Source: Pseudomonadota bacterium (GTDB taxonomy: Bacteria > Pseudomonadota > Alphaproteobacteria > Micropepsales > Micropepsaceae). Taken from it: 64,000 nt of DNA. Below, one piece after another: positions 9,844 to 17,653 of the stretch. How positions within the stretch are numbered: the first letter of the stretch is position 1; each line of letters opens with the position of its first letter. Position numbers and translations under genes: made by a program. The notes under the pieces are model-generated. The model made no database searches and had not been told where the DNA came from. It saw only the letters and a program-made list of their open reading frames with translations. The stretch is taken from assembly GCA_016201105.1 (NCBI GenBank), contig JACQDN010000030.1:169014-233013 (forward strand), read 5' to 3'.

Positions 9844-10530
9844 ATGCAAAAGCCGTCATCTGTCACGCGCGCGCGACTCATCCAAGCCGAGGAACGCGGC
9901 ATTGCGTTGTTCGCCGCGATCGAAGCCGCAGGGCTGATCGCAGCTGGAAAGCGCGAGAGCGAACTCGACAAGGACATCTTTGAACTCGCGCAATCGCGTT
10001 TCGGTGTCGAGAAGCACTGGCATAAGCGCGTCGTGCGCACAGGTCTCAACACGCTCTGCACGTTCTACGATACGCCCCCCGAACGCACGATCGCGCCGGA
10101 CGACATCCTCTATCTCGATCTCGGCCCCGTCTTCGAAGAATGGGAGGCCGATATCGGCAGGAGCTATGCGCTCGGACCTGATCCGGACAAGAAGCGCCTG
10201 GTCGCCGATCTGCCGCGGATCTTCGAAATCGTGAAAGCGCTCTACGAAGCCGCGCCCGAAATTACCGGAGCCGAGCTTTATGCCTTTGCGCGGAAGACAG
10301 CGCAGGACGCGGGCTGGGAGTTCGGCGGCGTCATCGCCGGCCACATCGTCGGGGAATTTCCCCATGCCCAGCGTATACCGGGCGATCGCGATTTCCACCG
10401 CATTGCGCCGGCAAACACGCGACCCATGCGCGATCCCGATGCCAACGGCGACGAGCGCCACTGGATCCTGGAAATTCATCTTGTGGACCAGGCGCGGACC
10501 TATGGCGGATTCTACGAACGGCTTCTCTGA
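9844..10530 (+). CDS. M24 family metallopeptidase (Xaa-Pro aminopeptidase-like catalytic domain)
   Basis: This 228-residue protein has the pita-bread fold metal ligands in order: YLDLGPVFEEWEADIGRSY (two Asp), GHIVGEFPHA (His), ILEIHLVD (Glu) and GGFYERLL (Glu near the C-terminus). It lacks the N-terminal domain of full aminopeptidase P and is shorter than methionine aminopeptidase. It is probably a cytosolic aminopeptidase or a catalytically related hydrolase of unknown substrate. It lies between the ferritin-like gene and mmcB with a gap on each side. Confidence 0.85.
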   Translation: MQKPSSVTRARLIQAEERGIALFAAIEAAGLIAAGKRESELDKDIFELAQSRFGVEKHWHKRVVRTGLNTLCTFYDTPPERTIAPDDILYLDLGPVFEEWEADIGRSYALGPDPDKKRLVADLPRIFEIVKALYEAAPEITGAELYAFARKTAQDAGWEFGGVIAGHIVGEFPHAQRIPGDRDFHRIAPANTRPMRDPDANGDERHWILEIHLVDQARTYGGFYERLL

Positions 10531-10595
10531 ATACGGGTTCAGAATACGGCTCAGGACGGTCGGCAGGCCCCTCGCGTTTTGCTTATAATCGGTCC

Positions 10596-11051
10596 ATGCA
10601 GAACTTCGGCACGGCGGTGGATGTGGCGCGCGGCGTGAGCCGGCTGCTCATCCAGGAAGGCTATAGCCCGATCCTCGAATTCACGCTGGCCAATGGGCGC
10701 CGGCTGGATGTGGCCGCGCTCGGCCCCGACGGCACGGTCGTCGGCGTCGAGATCAAGGTCGCCCTGGGCGACCTCAAGGGCGATCTCAAATGGCCCGAAT
10801 ATCTGGAATTCTGCGAACTCTTCTATTTCGCGATTCCTCCCGGCTTCCCCGACGAGTACGTACCCTCGGATACCGGGTTGATCGTCGCCGACCGTTACGG
10901 CGGCGCGATCGTGCGCCCCTCACCCGTCGCCACGCTTCACGCGAGCCGCCGCAAGGCCGTGACCTTGAGCTTCGCCAAAGTGGCAGCAGAGCGGCTCGCC
11001 AATGTCATCGAGTTGGCGGCCGACGCGCGCAATGGGGTGTCCAGCGAATGA
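10596..11051 (+). CDS. mmcB: MmcB family DNA repair protein
   Basis: This 151-residue protein starts MQNFGTAVDVARGVSRLL and contains RRLDVAALGPDGTVVGVEIKVALGDLKGDLKW. The D...ExK pattern is that of a PD-(D/E)XK nuclease fold, as in MmcB (formerly DUF1052), a protein implicated in mutagenic or interstrand-crosslink DNA repair in alphaproteobacteria. Its stop overlaps the next gene's ATG by four bases (ATGA), so translation is coupled. Confidence 0.85.
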   Translation: MQNFGTAVDVARGVSRLLIQEGYSPILEFTLANGRRLDVAALGPDGTVVGVEIKVALGDLKGDLKWPEYLEFCELFYFAIPPGFPDEYVPSDTGLIVADRYGGAIVRPSPVATLHASRRKAVTLSFAKVAAERLANVIELAADARNGVSSE

Positions 11052-11437
11052 GCCTCAGCAACGCTCAGATGAAGAAGATCGTGCTCAGCTTTGCGTTGGC
11101 CGAGGAAGGCAAGTCGTACGGCTATCCGTCCTTCAAAGTGAATGGAAAATTCTTCACGCGGCTGCGCGACGAAGACAATTCCCTGGTATTGACTGTCGGT
11201 TCCATCGACGAACGCGATCTTCTGCTGCAAGCCAACCCCAGACTGTTTCACATCACCGATCACTATAAGAACTATCCAGCGGTTCTCGCACGCATGGAAA
11301 AGCTCGACGCCAAGACGTTCAAGCATATGCTGGAACAGCATTGGCGCACGCTGGTGCCGAAGAAGCTGCTCGCATCACAAACAGCACAAAAGAAAGAAAA
11401 GAAGGGCTCGCGCGGAGTCGCGGAGACACAGAGATAG
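11048..11437 (+). CDS. MmcQ/YjbR-like DNA-binding family protein
   Basis: The start MSLSNAQMKKIVLSFALAEE and the body (YGYPSFKVNGKFFTRLRDED, LITDHYKNYPAVLARM) fit the YjbR/CyaY-like double-wing fold of the MmcQ/YjbR family. The gene begins inside the stop of mmcB. The last residues (KKGSRGVAETQR) are encoded by the first arm of a family-2 repeat that begins at 11408, so the native C-terminus has been replaced or extended by repeat sequence. Molecular function is unknown. Confidence 0.8.
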   Translation: MSLSNAQMKKIVLSFALAEEGKSYGYPSFKVNGKFFTRLRDEDNSLVLTVGSIDERDLLLQANPRLFHITDHYKNYPAVLARMEKLDAKTFKHMLEQHWRTLVPKKLLASQTAQKKEKKGSRGVAETQR

Positions 11438-11614
11438 CGAGTCTCGGTGGGCTACTTTCCAGATCAGCGATGAAAGTATTGGCGCGCAATGCGCGCCAAC
11501 AAATTCCCATTCACACAGCATGAGGAGGTTGCACGCGGAAACGCCGTATCTCTGCGCCTCCGCGTCCTTGGCCCGGCGTAGCTCGCGAAGCGAGCGAAGA
11601 CGGCTCCGCGCGAA
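11408..11614. repeat. Family-2 large inverted repeat (CGCGGAG type)
   Basis: The left arm TCGCGCGGAGTCGCGGAGAC...GAGATAGCGAG pairs with the right arm TATCTCTGCGCCTCCGCGTC...CTCCGCGCGAA. The centre carries the GGCGCGCAATGCGCGCC palindrome. The same plan occurs at 14420 and 32637. The left arm overlaps the 3' end of the YjbR-like gene. Confidence 0.8.
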
Positions 11615-11629
11615 TCCTTTTCTTCGAAA

Positions 11630-12175
11630 CTACCGCGGGCTGCGCTTGGCGAGGATGCGTTGCAGCGTGCGGCGGTGCATGTTGAGCCGGCGCGCCGTCT
11701 CCGAAACGTTATGACCGCAGAGTTCGTAGACGCGCTGGATATGCTCCCAGCGCACGCGATCGGCCGACATGGGATTTTCCGGCGGCTTGGGTTTGGAGCC
11801 GGCCGGCGCCTGCAACGCGGCAAGAATATCGTCGGCATCGGCGGGCTTGGGCAGATAATCGATGGCGCCGTATTTCACCGCCGCCACGGCAGTGGCGATA
11901 TTGCCGAAACCGGTGAGCACGACGACGCGCGCTTCGGGGCGCACGGCATGCATTACTTCCACCACGTCGAGCCCGTTGCCGTCGTCCAGCTTGAGGTCGA
12001 CCACCGCGAAAGCCGGCGGGGCTTCCTTGGCGCGCGCGATTCCCTGCGCCACGTTTTCGGCGATGGCCACGGTGAAGCCTCTGGCTTCCATGGCACGCGC
12101 CAGACGCTCGCGGAACGGGCGATCGTCCTCGACGATGAGAAGCGTGCGGTCTTCGGACACGGGCTCTTTGCTCAT
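11630..12175 (-). CDS. regA: Response regulator RegA/ActR/PrrA
   Basis: This 181-residue protein has an N-terminal receiver domain (acidic LIVEDD, phospho-acceptor Asp in AVVDLKLDDG, VVLTGFGNIATA, YLPKPAD). The C-terminal Fis-type helix-turn-helix is GHNVSETARRLNMHRRTLQRILAKRSP, almost the fixed signature of RegA-type regulators. It controls redox-dependent genes such as terminal oxidases and carbon or nitrogen fixation in alphaproteobacteria. It lies 87 bp downstream of the kinase gene on the same strand. Confidence 0.95.
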   Translation of the reverse strand: MSKEPVSEDRTLLIVEDDRPFRERLARAMEARGFTVAIAENVAQGIARAKEAPPAFAVVDLKLDDGNGLDVVEVMHAVRPEARVVVLTGFGNIATAVAAVKYGAIDYLPKPADADDILAALQAPAGSKPKPPENPMSADRVRWEHIQRVYELCGHNVSETARRLNMHRRTLQRILAKRSPR

Positions 12176-12262
12176 AGTTCGTTCTTGGGGTCGTTCTTGG
12201 GCATTTCTCCGCCCCGTCGATAGCCCCCGGCGCTGGCCGGAGCAATCGATATTCTACGCATA

Positions 12263-13663
12263 TTAGTCTTCCAGCGCGGCGCCGGGCGGCGCGTCCCCGT
12301 CAATGGCCCCGCGTGGCCAGCGCACATCCACCTCCGCCCCACCCCCGTCTCGGTTAAAGGCCTCCAGCCGTCCGCCGGTCTGTTCGATCAGGGTCTTGGC
12401 GATGAAAAAGCCAAGCCCCATACCTTCACGGCCGGTGAAGCTGCCCGAAGGGCCGAGTTCGTTGTCGCCCAAGGCAAAATTGCCCGGCCGCGAGGTGGTG
12501 TAGGGCTCACCCAGTCGTTCGAGAATCTCGGGGGAGAACCCGTCGCCGTCGTCGACGACGGAGATGCTGAGGACGGAATCCGTCCAGCCCGCGCGCACCC
12601 GCACGCGCGTCCTGGCGAAATCGGCCGCGTTGGCGATGAGATTGCCGAGCCCGTGCAACAACTCGGGCGCGCGCCACACTTTGGGTTCGTTCTCGTCGTC
12701 CAGCGCGATCGCGATCTCGACGTCGCCGCCGCGATATTGCTCGGCGATCTCGTCCAGGAACGCGCCGAGCGGCAAGCGGTCGGTGGCGCCGAGCACGGTT
12801 TCTTGCGGACGCGCGAGCTGCGTGAGAATGCCCCGGCAGCGCTCGGCTTCCTGACGCAGCAGCTTGGCATCTTCGCTTTCGGGCGAGTTGGCCGGCAGGG
12901 CGCGCTCCAATTCGCGCGCCACCACGGCGATCGTGCCGAGCGGCGTTCCCAATTCATGGGCCGCCGCCGTCGCGAGCGCACCGAGCGCGGCCAAACGATG
13001 TTCTCGCGCCAGCGCCAGCTGCGTCGCCGCAAGTCCGGCCTGCATGCGCACGGTTTCACTTGCTGTGCGCCAGGCATAGATCGACGTGAAGCCGATGCCG
13101 ATCACCAGCGACGCCCAAATGCCGCCTTGATAGAGCGGCGGCAAATGAAAGCGATCGCTCGCAGACCACGGCAAAGGCTCGTGCACGGCCGCAATGAGCG
13201 AGACCGAGGCAAACGAGATGCCGGCGAGGATCAGCGTGTTGCTGAGATCCAGGGTCGCCGCCCCGATCACCACCGGTGCGATGAACATCAGCGCAAACGG
13301 ATTTTCGATTCCACCGGTGAGAAAAAGCAGAGCGGCGAGTTGCAGCACGTCGTAAGCAAGATAGACGGTGGCCTCGCGGCTGGTGAGGCGATGCGAAGGC
13401 TCGTAGCGAATTGCAAGAAAGATATTGAGCGCCATGCTGGTGGCAATCACCACCACGCAGCGAAACAGCGGCAGGTGATAGTTGAGGCCGAAATAGACGA
13501 TGAACAGCGTCGCCGACTGGCCCGCGATCGCGAGCCAGCGCAGATTGGAAAGCGTGCGCAGCCGCACCCGCCCGCGGATGCCGGGAAAGGCGGAGACAAT
13601 CTCGCTGGTATTCAGAGGCCAAAATCGCGACCAGGGGTAGCGGCGGGAATTGGGTTGGTTCAT
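12263..13663 (-). CDS. regB: Redox-sensing histidine kinase RegB/ActS/PrrB
   Basis: I take the ATG at 13663 (MNQPNSRRYPWSRFWPLNT, 466 residues) instead of the longer ORF start, whose extra 32 residues look like antisense of the upstream region. Six or so membrane segments include GGIENPFALMF, the quinone-responsive loop. AAAHELGTPLGT carries the phospho-accepting histidine. Exactly 40 residues later is a cysteine in EAERCRGIL, the same spacing as His225 to the redox-active Cys265 of Rhodobacter RegB. The C-terminus has a HATPase domain (NLIANAADFA, GMGLGFFIA). It is divergent from the SCO gene. Confidence 0.95.
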   Translation of the reverse strand: MNQPNSRRYPWSRFWPLNTSEIVSAFPGIRGRVRLRTLSNLRWLAIAGQSATLFIVYFGLNYHLPLFRCVVVIATSMALNIFLAIRYEPSHRLTSREATVYLAYDVLQLAALLFLTGGIENPFALMFIAPVVIGAATLDLSNTLILAGISFASVSLIAAVHEPLPWSASDRFHLPPLYQGGIWASLVIGIGFTSIYAWRTASETVRMQAGLAATQLALAREHRLAALGALATAAAHELGTPLGTIAVVARELERALPANSPESEDAKLLRQEAERCRGILTQLARPQETVLGATDRLPLGAFLDEIAEQYRGGDVEIAIALDDENEPKVWRAPELLHGLGNLIANAADFARTRVRVRAGWTDSVLSISVVDDGDGFSPEILERLGEPYTTSRPGNFALGDNELGPSGSFTGREGMGLGFFIAKTLIEQTGGRLEAFNRDGGGAEVDVRWPRGAIDGDAPPGAALED

Positions 13664-13768
13664 CGCTTTGTGAAGAAATCCGGTCGCGGCGAGACCATTC
13701 GCCGCTTTCGAGCGTCCGGGCAAGAGACTATCAATCCTTCGCCGCTGCGTCCCGCGCAATCAAGACCA

Positions 13769-14380
13769 ATGGCAGATCCCATGGTCCGTACTCCGCTTGC
13801 TCTGATCCCCTATCTGTTTGCCGCCGCGTTCACGCTGAGCGGCTATCTCTGGCATGTGTCCGAGACCATGCCCGGGTTTGGCCGCGTGAGCGAGACCGGC
13901 ACTGCCGCCGTCGGGGGACCCTTCACGCTCACCGACCAGAACAATGCGAAACGCAGCGACACCGATTTCCGCGGGCGCTACATGCTGGTCTTCTTCGGCT
14001 ACACCCACTGCCCGGATGTCTGTCCCACGCTTCTGGGCGTGATGGACGATGCGCTGGGCAAACTGGGCGCCAAGGCAAACGCCGTCGCGCCGATCTTCAT
14101 CACGACCGATCCCGAGCGCGATACGCCCAAAGTGCTCAAGCGCTATTTTCAGGCGTTCGGCGCGAAATTCGTGGGGCTGACAGGACCTATCGCCGCGATC
14201 ATGAACGTCGCGCGCGAATACCGCGTCTACATCAAGAAGGTGCCGCTGGAGGGCGGCGGCTACGGCATCGATCACACGAGCACCATCTATCTGATGGGGC
14301 CGGACGGGAAATTCGTCACGTTCTACGACGAGACGACGGGGCCGGATGCGATGGCGGCAGATTTGCGCAAGAGGCTATAG
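13769..14380 (+). CDS. SCO1/SenC family copper-binding protein
   Basis: This 203-residue protein has one N-terminal membrane anchor (ALIPYLFAAAFTLSGYLW) and a periplasmic thioredoxin-like domain. It carries the copper site FFGYTHCPDVCP (CxxxC) plus the distal histidine in GIDHTSTIYL. SCO proteins assemble the CuA centre of cytochrome oxidase. I use the ATG at 13769; the much longer ORF in the track is antisense to regB. Divergent placement next to regB is the classical senC/regB arrangement. Confidence 0.95.
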   Translation: MADPMVRTPLALIPYLFAAAFTLSGYLWHVSETMPGFGRVSETGTAAVGGPFTLTDQNNAKRSDTDFRGRYMLVFFGYTHCPDVCPTLLGVMDDALGKLGAKANAVAPIFITTDPERDTPKVLKRYFQAFGAKFVGLTGPIAAIMNVAREYRVYIKKVPLEGGGYGIDHTSTIYLMGPDGKFVTFYDETTGPDAMAADLRKRL

Positions 14381-14419
14381 ACTGCCGTCAACCGCAGTTG
14401 CTCCCCAAAAGAAAGAATG

Positions 14420-14604
14420 GTTCACGCGGAGACGCGGGCGCGGCGTTGCCGCGCCACGGAGATAGCGAGAATTCGGTGAGTCATTTTAACAGCAGAACTT
14501 CAAGTTTGTTGGCGCGCAAAGCGCGCCGATGTCATTGCCAACAAATTCACGCAGACGCTGGCCGCAAGCTTGTCACTCCGCGTCTCCGCGGCTCCGCGTG
14601 AACC
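14420..14604. repeat. Family-2 large inverted repeat (CGCGGAG type)
   Basis: GTTCACGCGGAGACGCGGGC and the distal CTCCGCGTCTCCGCGGCTCCGCGTGAAC form the arms. GATAGCGAG and a central GGCGCGCAAAGCGCGCC palindrome are shared with the copies at 11408 and 32637. It fills the gap between convergent SCO and folD genes. Confidence 0.8.
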
Positions 14605-14620
14605 ATTCCTTTTAGTGCGT

Positions 14621-15505
14621 TCAGATCGCGGGCGTTGGTAATCCTGCTTGCATGCTCGCGGCGATCAGCGTGTTGCGCATCAGGCAGGCGATGGTCATGG
14701 CGCCGACGCCGCCGGGCACCGGGGTGATAGCGCCGGCGCGCGAGTGTGCTTCATCGTATGCGACGTCGCCGACCACGCGCGTTTTGCCGCCGCCCGCGTC
14801 GACGCGGTTGATGCCGACATCGATGACAGTCGCCCCTTCCTTCACCCAATCGCCGCGCACCAATTCCGCCTTGCCGATGGCGGCAACGAGAATGTCCGCG
14901 CGCCGCGCCAAGCCCGGCAGATCGCGGGTTTTGGAATGGGCCATGGTGACGGTCGCATTCGCCGCCAAGAGAAGCTGCGCCGCAGGCTTGCCGAACAAAA
15001 GCGAGCGGCCGATGACGAGCGCATCCTTGCCGGTGATGTCGCCGACATACTCCTTGAGCAGCATCATCATGCCGGCGGGCGTGCAAGAGACGAGCTTGGC
15101 ATGTCCGCTCAAGAGGAGACCCGCATTGGTGGGCGTCAGTGCATCGACGTCTTTTTTCGGGTCGAGCAGATCGAGAACGGCTTCTTCGCGCACCTGCTTG
15201 GGCAGCGGCATCTGCACGAGAATGCCGTGCACCGATTTGTCGTCGTTCAGTGCTTTCACTTTGGCGAGCACTTCGGTTTCGCTCGCGGTTTGAGGCAAAG
15301 AGAAGCTTACCGATTTGTAGCCGAGAGCTTCCGCCATCTTGTTCTTGTTGCGGACATAGATCTCGCTCGCCGGATCCTGGCCTACGAGCACCGTCGCCAG
15401 TCCCGGCACGATGCCGTGCCGGGATTTGAGCCGCGCGGTCTCGGCAACGACGCGTTCGCGCAATTTCGCCGAGGCAGCCTTGCCGTCGATGATGATGGCG
15501 CTCAT
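14621..15505 (-). CDS. folD: Bifunctional methylenetetrahydrofolate dehydrogenase/cyclohydrolase FolD
   Basis: MSAIIIDGKAASAKLRERVV opens a 294-residue FolD. It has YVRNKNKMAEALGY (the catalytic Tyr and Lys are in this helix), VQMPLPKQV, GRSLLFGKPAAQLLL and PVPGGVGAMTIACLM. It interconverts 5,10-methylene-, methenyl- and 10-formyl-THF. An upstream ATG at 15517 overlaps the DUF167 stop as ATGA and is the alternative start. I chose 15505 because an AGG precedes it and the family N-terminus starts there. Confidence 0.95.
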   Translation of the reverse strand: MSAIIIDGKAASAKLRERVVAETARLKSRHGIVPGLATVLVGQDPASEIYVRNKNKMAEALGYKSVSFSLPQTASETEVLAKVKALNDDKSVHGILVQMPLPKQVREEAVLDLLDPKKDVDALTPTNAGLLLSGHAKLVSCTPAGMMMLLKEYVGDITGKDALVIGRSLLFGKPAAQLLLAANATVTMAHSKTRDLPGLARRADILVAAIGKAELVRGDWVKEGATVIDVGINRVDAGGGKTRVVGDVAYDEAHSRAGAITPVPGGVGAMTIACLMRNTLIAASMQAGLPTPAI

Positions 15506-15513
15506 GACGCCTG

Positions 15514-15834
15514 TCATACGTCGTTCAGCCGCGCGGTCAAGGCGGCGTTTTCGCCCGCCACTTCGACGAGCTTTTGTCGCGCCGTCGCACCCCCGACGAT
15601 CGTGACGGACGATTTCGAAACAGCGAAGAATTTGGCCAGCAGCACGATCAAGGCGGCGTTGGCCTTGCCGTCTTCCGGCGGCACTGAGACACGAACCTTA
15701 AGGTGACGCGATCCATCCGCGGCCGTCGCCCAACCATCGATGGCGTCGCGGCCGCCGCGCGGGGTGAGCCGCACCGCAAAGCGGATACCATGGGATGTTT
15801 TCGTGATGGCGCTTGAGAAACGATGTTCCGTCAC
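15514..15834 (-). CDS. DUF167 (YggU-like) family protein
   Basis: I start this at the GTG at 15834, which overlaps the yggT stop as GTGA, giving about 106 residues. The C-terminal part FAVRLTPRGGRDAIDGW, LKVRVSVPPEDGKANAALIVLLAKFF and VTIVGGATARQKLVEV is the typical DUF167 pattern. The ORF track extends far upstream only because that frame is open antisense to yggT and beyond. Molecular role is unknown; in many proteobacteria DUF167 follows yggT as here. Confidence 0.85.
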   Translation of the reverse strand: MTEHRFSSAITKTSHGIRFAVRLTPRGGRDAIDGWATAADGSRHLKVRVSVPPEDGKANAALIVLLAKFFAVSKSSVTIVGGATARQKLVEVAGENAALTARLNDV

Positions 15835-16136
15835 AGCATTTGCGCATAGCTGTTCACGAGCGAACGGATAACTTGCAATGCAATGATGACAATGAGCGGC
15901 GTCAAGTCGAGTCCGCCAAGCGGCGGCAGGATTCGCTGAATCGGACGAAAAACGGGCCGCGTCAACGCATCGAGCACGCGTACCAGCGTGCGCGCGTTGG
16001 CGTTGTAAGTGTTCAGTACACCGAAGGCGATAAGCCAACTCACCACCACCACGGCGATCACGACAAAAATGTAGAGATCGACGATGGTGTTGAAGATATA
16101 GAGCAGCGCATTGAGGATCGGATAGAACACTTGCAC
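15831..16136 (-). CDS. yggT: YggT family membrane protein
   Basis: This 101-residue integral membrane protein starts MQVFYPILNALLYIFNTIVDLYIFVVIAVVVVSWLIAF. It has two hydrophobic blocks separated by the conserved NARTLVRVLDALTRPVFRPIQRILPPLGGLDLTPLIV segment that defines the family. YggT proteins are linked to osmotic or potassium stress and cell division but have no settled biochemical role. It is followed without a gap by DUF167 and then folD on the same strand. Confidence 0.9.
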   Translation of the reverse strand: MQVFYPILNALLYIFNTIVDLYIFVVIAVVVVSWLIAFGVLNTYNANARTLVRVLDALTRPVFRPIQRILPPLGGLDLTPLIVIIALQVIRSLVNSYAQML

Positions 16137-16274
16137 GAATGCCTCTCGAAATTTGACGGAACGAGCGCGGACAGAAGCTTTTAGCGGTCTGCTGCGGGCT
16201 TTCCAAGCCGCGCCGAACCGCTTCGCTCAGCGCTGCTTGACAGCAAAACCTTCCACTGCTCCGAATCCTTCGAA

Positions 16275-17228
16275 ATGTCCGACCGCGCGATCCGTTCCAC
16301 CTTCGAGGCCCACGCCGCGAAACCTTTCTCGCCGGCCATGGTTGCGGCCGAGACGGCGGTGGCCAAACGAGGCGACGGCGCCGCCCTGCAGTCGCTCGCG
16401 GCGGCGTTCGCGCATACAGCTTTTCTGGCGCCGGAAACGGCGATGGCGATTTACGAAGCCTTTTCAACGAGCTGGCTCGACGGAACGCTGAACGCCTCGC
16501 AAGACATCGTGCGGACGTCCGAGGCTCTGTCGCCGGAATTCTGGAACGCGTTCTGGGCCCTGCTGGACGACACAGGCTCGGGCGCCACGAATGCGGCGAC
16601 CTTCACCGAGCGCGTGGCGGGGTTGGGGAAATTTCTGCCGCCGTCCTTGCGCGAACGCTCGGAGAACGCGGCGCGTTCTCATCGCCTCGCCGCGCAACCG
16701 GAAAGTCGCGAGCCGCCGCGCCGTCTGGTGCTGGACGAACTCGCGCACGCGCCGACAGATTCGCTGGGCCATGCGATCCACCAGTTGATCGTCGACAACC
16801 GGTTCGATCTTGAAGTGCTCGACCGCGAGAGCATCGGCCTTGCGCAATTGCCGCCGGCTTTGCGCTTTCTCAACACGCGCATTTTGCAGATGCACGATGT
16901 GTGGCATCTGATCGGTGGTTTCCGCACGACGGGATTGCACGAGATTGCGATCTCCGCCTTTCAACTGGCGCAGTTCGGCCACGGCTATTCGGCGATGCTG
17001 CTCGCCACCGTTGTCACCGCAACCGCACTCAGGCAAAATCGCGACTCCTCAATTCTGCTGCAGACCATCGCGGAAGCCTGGCGGCACGGACACACCTCAC
17101 CGAGCTTCATGGCGATCGATTGGGAGGCCGAATGGGACCGCCCGATCGACGACATCCGGGCGCGCCACGCCATCACGCCGTTCCGCGGAAGTTTCCCGGC
17201 GGATTTGTTCGAGCAGATGCGCGGGTGA
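16275..17228 (+). CDS. COQ4-like ubiquinone biosynthesis protein
   Basis: This 317-residue soluble protein has MHDVWHLIGGFRTTGLHEIAISAFQLAQFGHG, the HDxxH...E zinc-site block of COQ4. In eukaryotes COQ4 organises the ubiquinone biosynthetic complex and has been linked to C1 decarboxylation and hydroxylation. The N-terminal third (about 120 residues, RAIRSTFEAHAAKPFSPAM onward) is alpha-helical and not recognised. It is divergent from yggT and monocistronic by position. Confidence 0.75.
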   Translation: MSDRAIRSTFEAHAAKPFSPAMVAAETAVAKRGDGAALQSLAAAFAHTAFLAPETAMAIYEAFSTSWLDGTLNASQDIVRTSEALSPEFWNAFWALLDDTGSGATNAATFTERVAGLGKFLPPSLRERSENAARSHRLAAQPESREPPRRLVLDELAHAPTDSLGHAIHQLIVDNRFDLEVLDRESIGLAQLPPALRFLNTRILQMHDVWHLIGGFRTTGLHEIAISAFQLAQFGHGYSAMLLATVVTATALRQNRDSSILLQTIAEAWRHGHTSPSFMAIDWEAEWDRPIDDIRARHAITPFRGSFPADLFEQMRG

Positions 17229-17315
17229 TGGCGAGGGGTTGCTTATCCCTTTCGTGATAGCCCAGAAGCCTTCTGCGCTTTGGCGTTTCGCGCCCGATTG
17301 CGGTATGATTGCAGC

Positions 17316-17534
17316 ATGAATAAGAACGCCAGCCTGCTGAGTCCCGCTGAAGTTGCCGCCGCGAAGGAGCGGCGCTTGGAAGCCATGCACCTGCAGGAGA
17401 TCGAGAACAATGCTCTCGATGCCGACGACGTTGCCATGTTCGAAATGTTCGAGCGTGAGCGCTGGTCGCATGAGAAATGCACGGCCTATATCGTCGCGCA
17501 GGCTAAGGGTAGCCTTGCCGATGCCGCCGAATGA
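17316..17534 (+). CDS. Putative VbhA-like antitoxin of a Fic toxin
   Basis: This 72-residue protein (MNKNASLLSPAEVAAAKERR, then LQEIENNALDADDVAMFEMFERERWSHEKC) resembles the short helical antitoxins that pair with class I Fic toxins. They insert a helix with a glutamate into the Fic ATP site. The EIEN segment sits at the expected place, but the usual preceding Ser/Thr is not obvious, so the call rests partly on context. Its stop overlaps the ATG of the fic remnant (ATGA), the normal antitoxin-toxin coupling. The longer ORF start at 17280 lacks support; ATG 17316 is used. Confidence 0.6.
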   Translation: MNKNASLLSPAEVAAAKERRLEAMHLQEIENNALDADDVAMFEMFERERWSHEKCTAYIVAQAKGSLADAAE

Positions 17535-17653
17535 CCGACGATCCATACGTCTATCGCGGTACTGCCCCGTCGCCCAACTTCCGCTTTGCGCCAGGACGTG
17601 CTGTTCGCTATTCGCCACTGCCGCTGAGCAATTTCCCACCGGATCAATGGTGA
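17531..17653 (+). pseudogene. 5' remnant of a Fic-domain toxin
   Basis: The frame overlapping the antitoxin stop begins MTDDPYVYRGT, the characteristic start of VbhT/Fic-type proteins (usually DDPYVYPGT followed by VLRN). After residue 11 it diverges (APSPNFRFAP...) and stops at residue 40. The Fic active-site end reappears in the same strand orientation at 19043. The middle of the gene has been lost and replaced. Confidence 0.6.
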
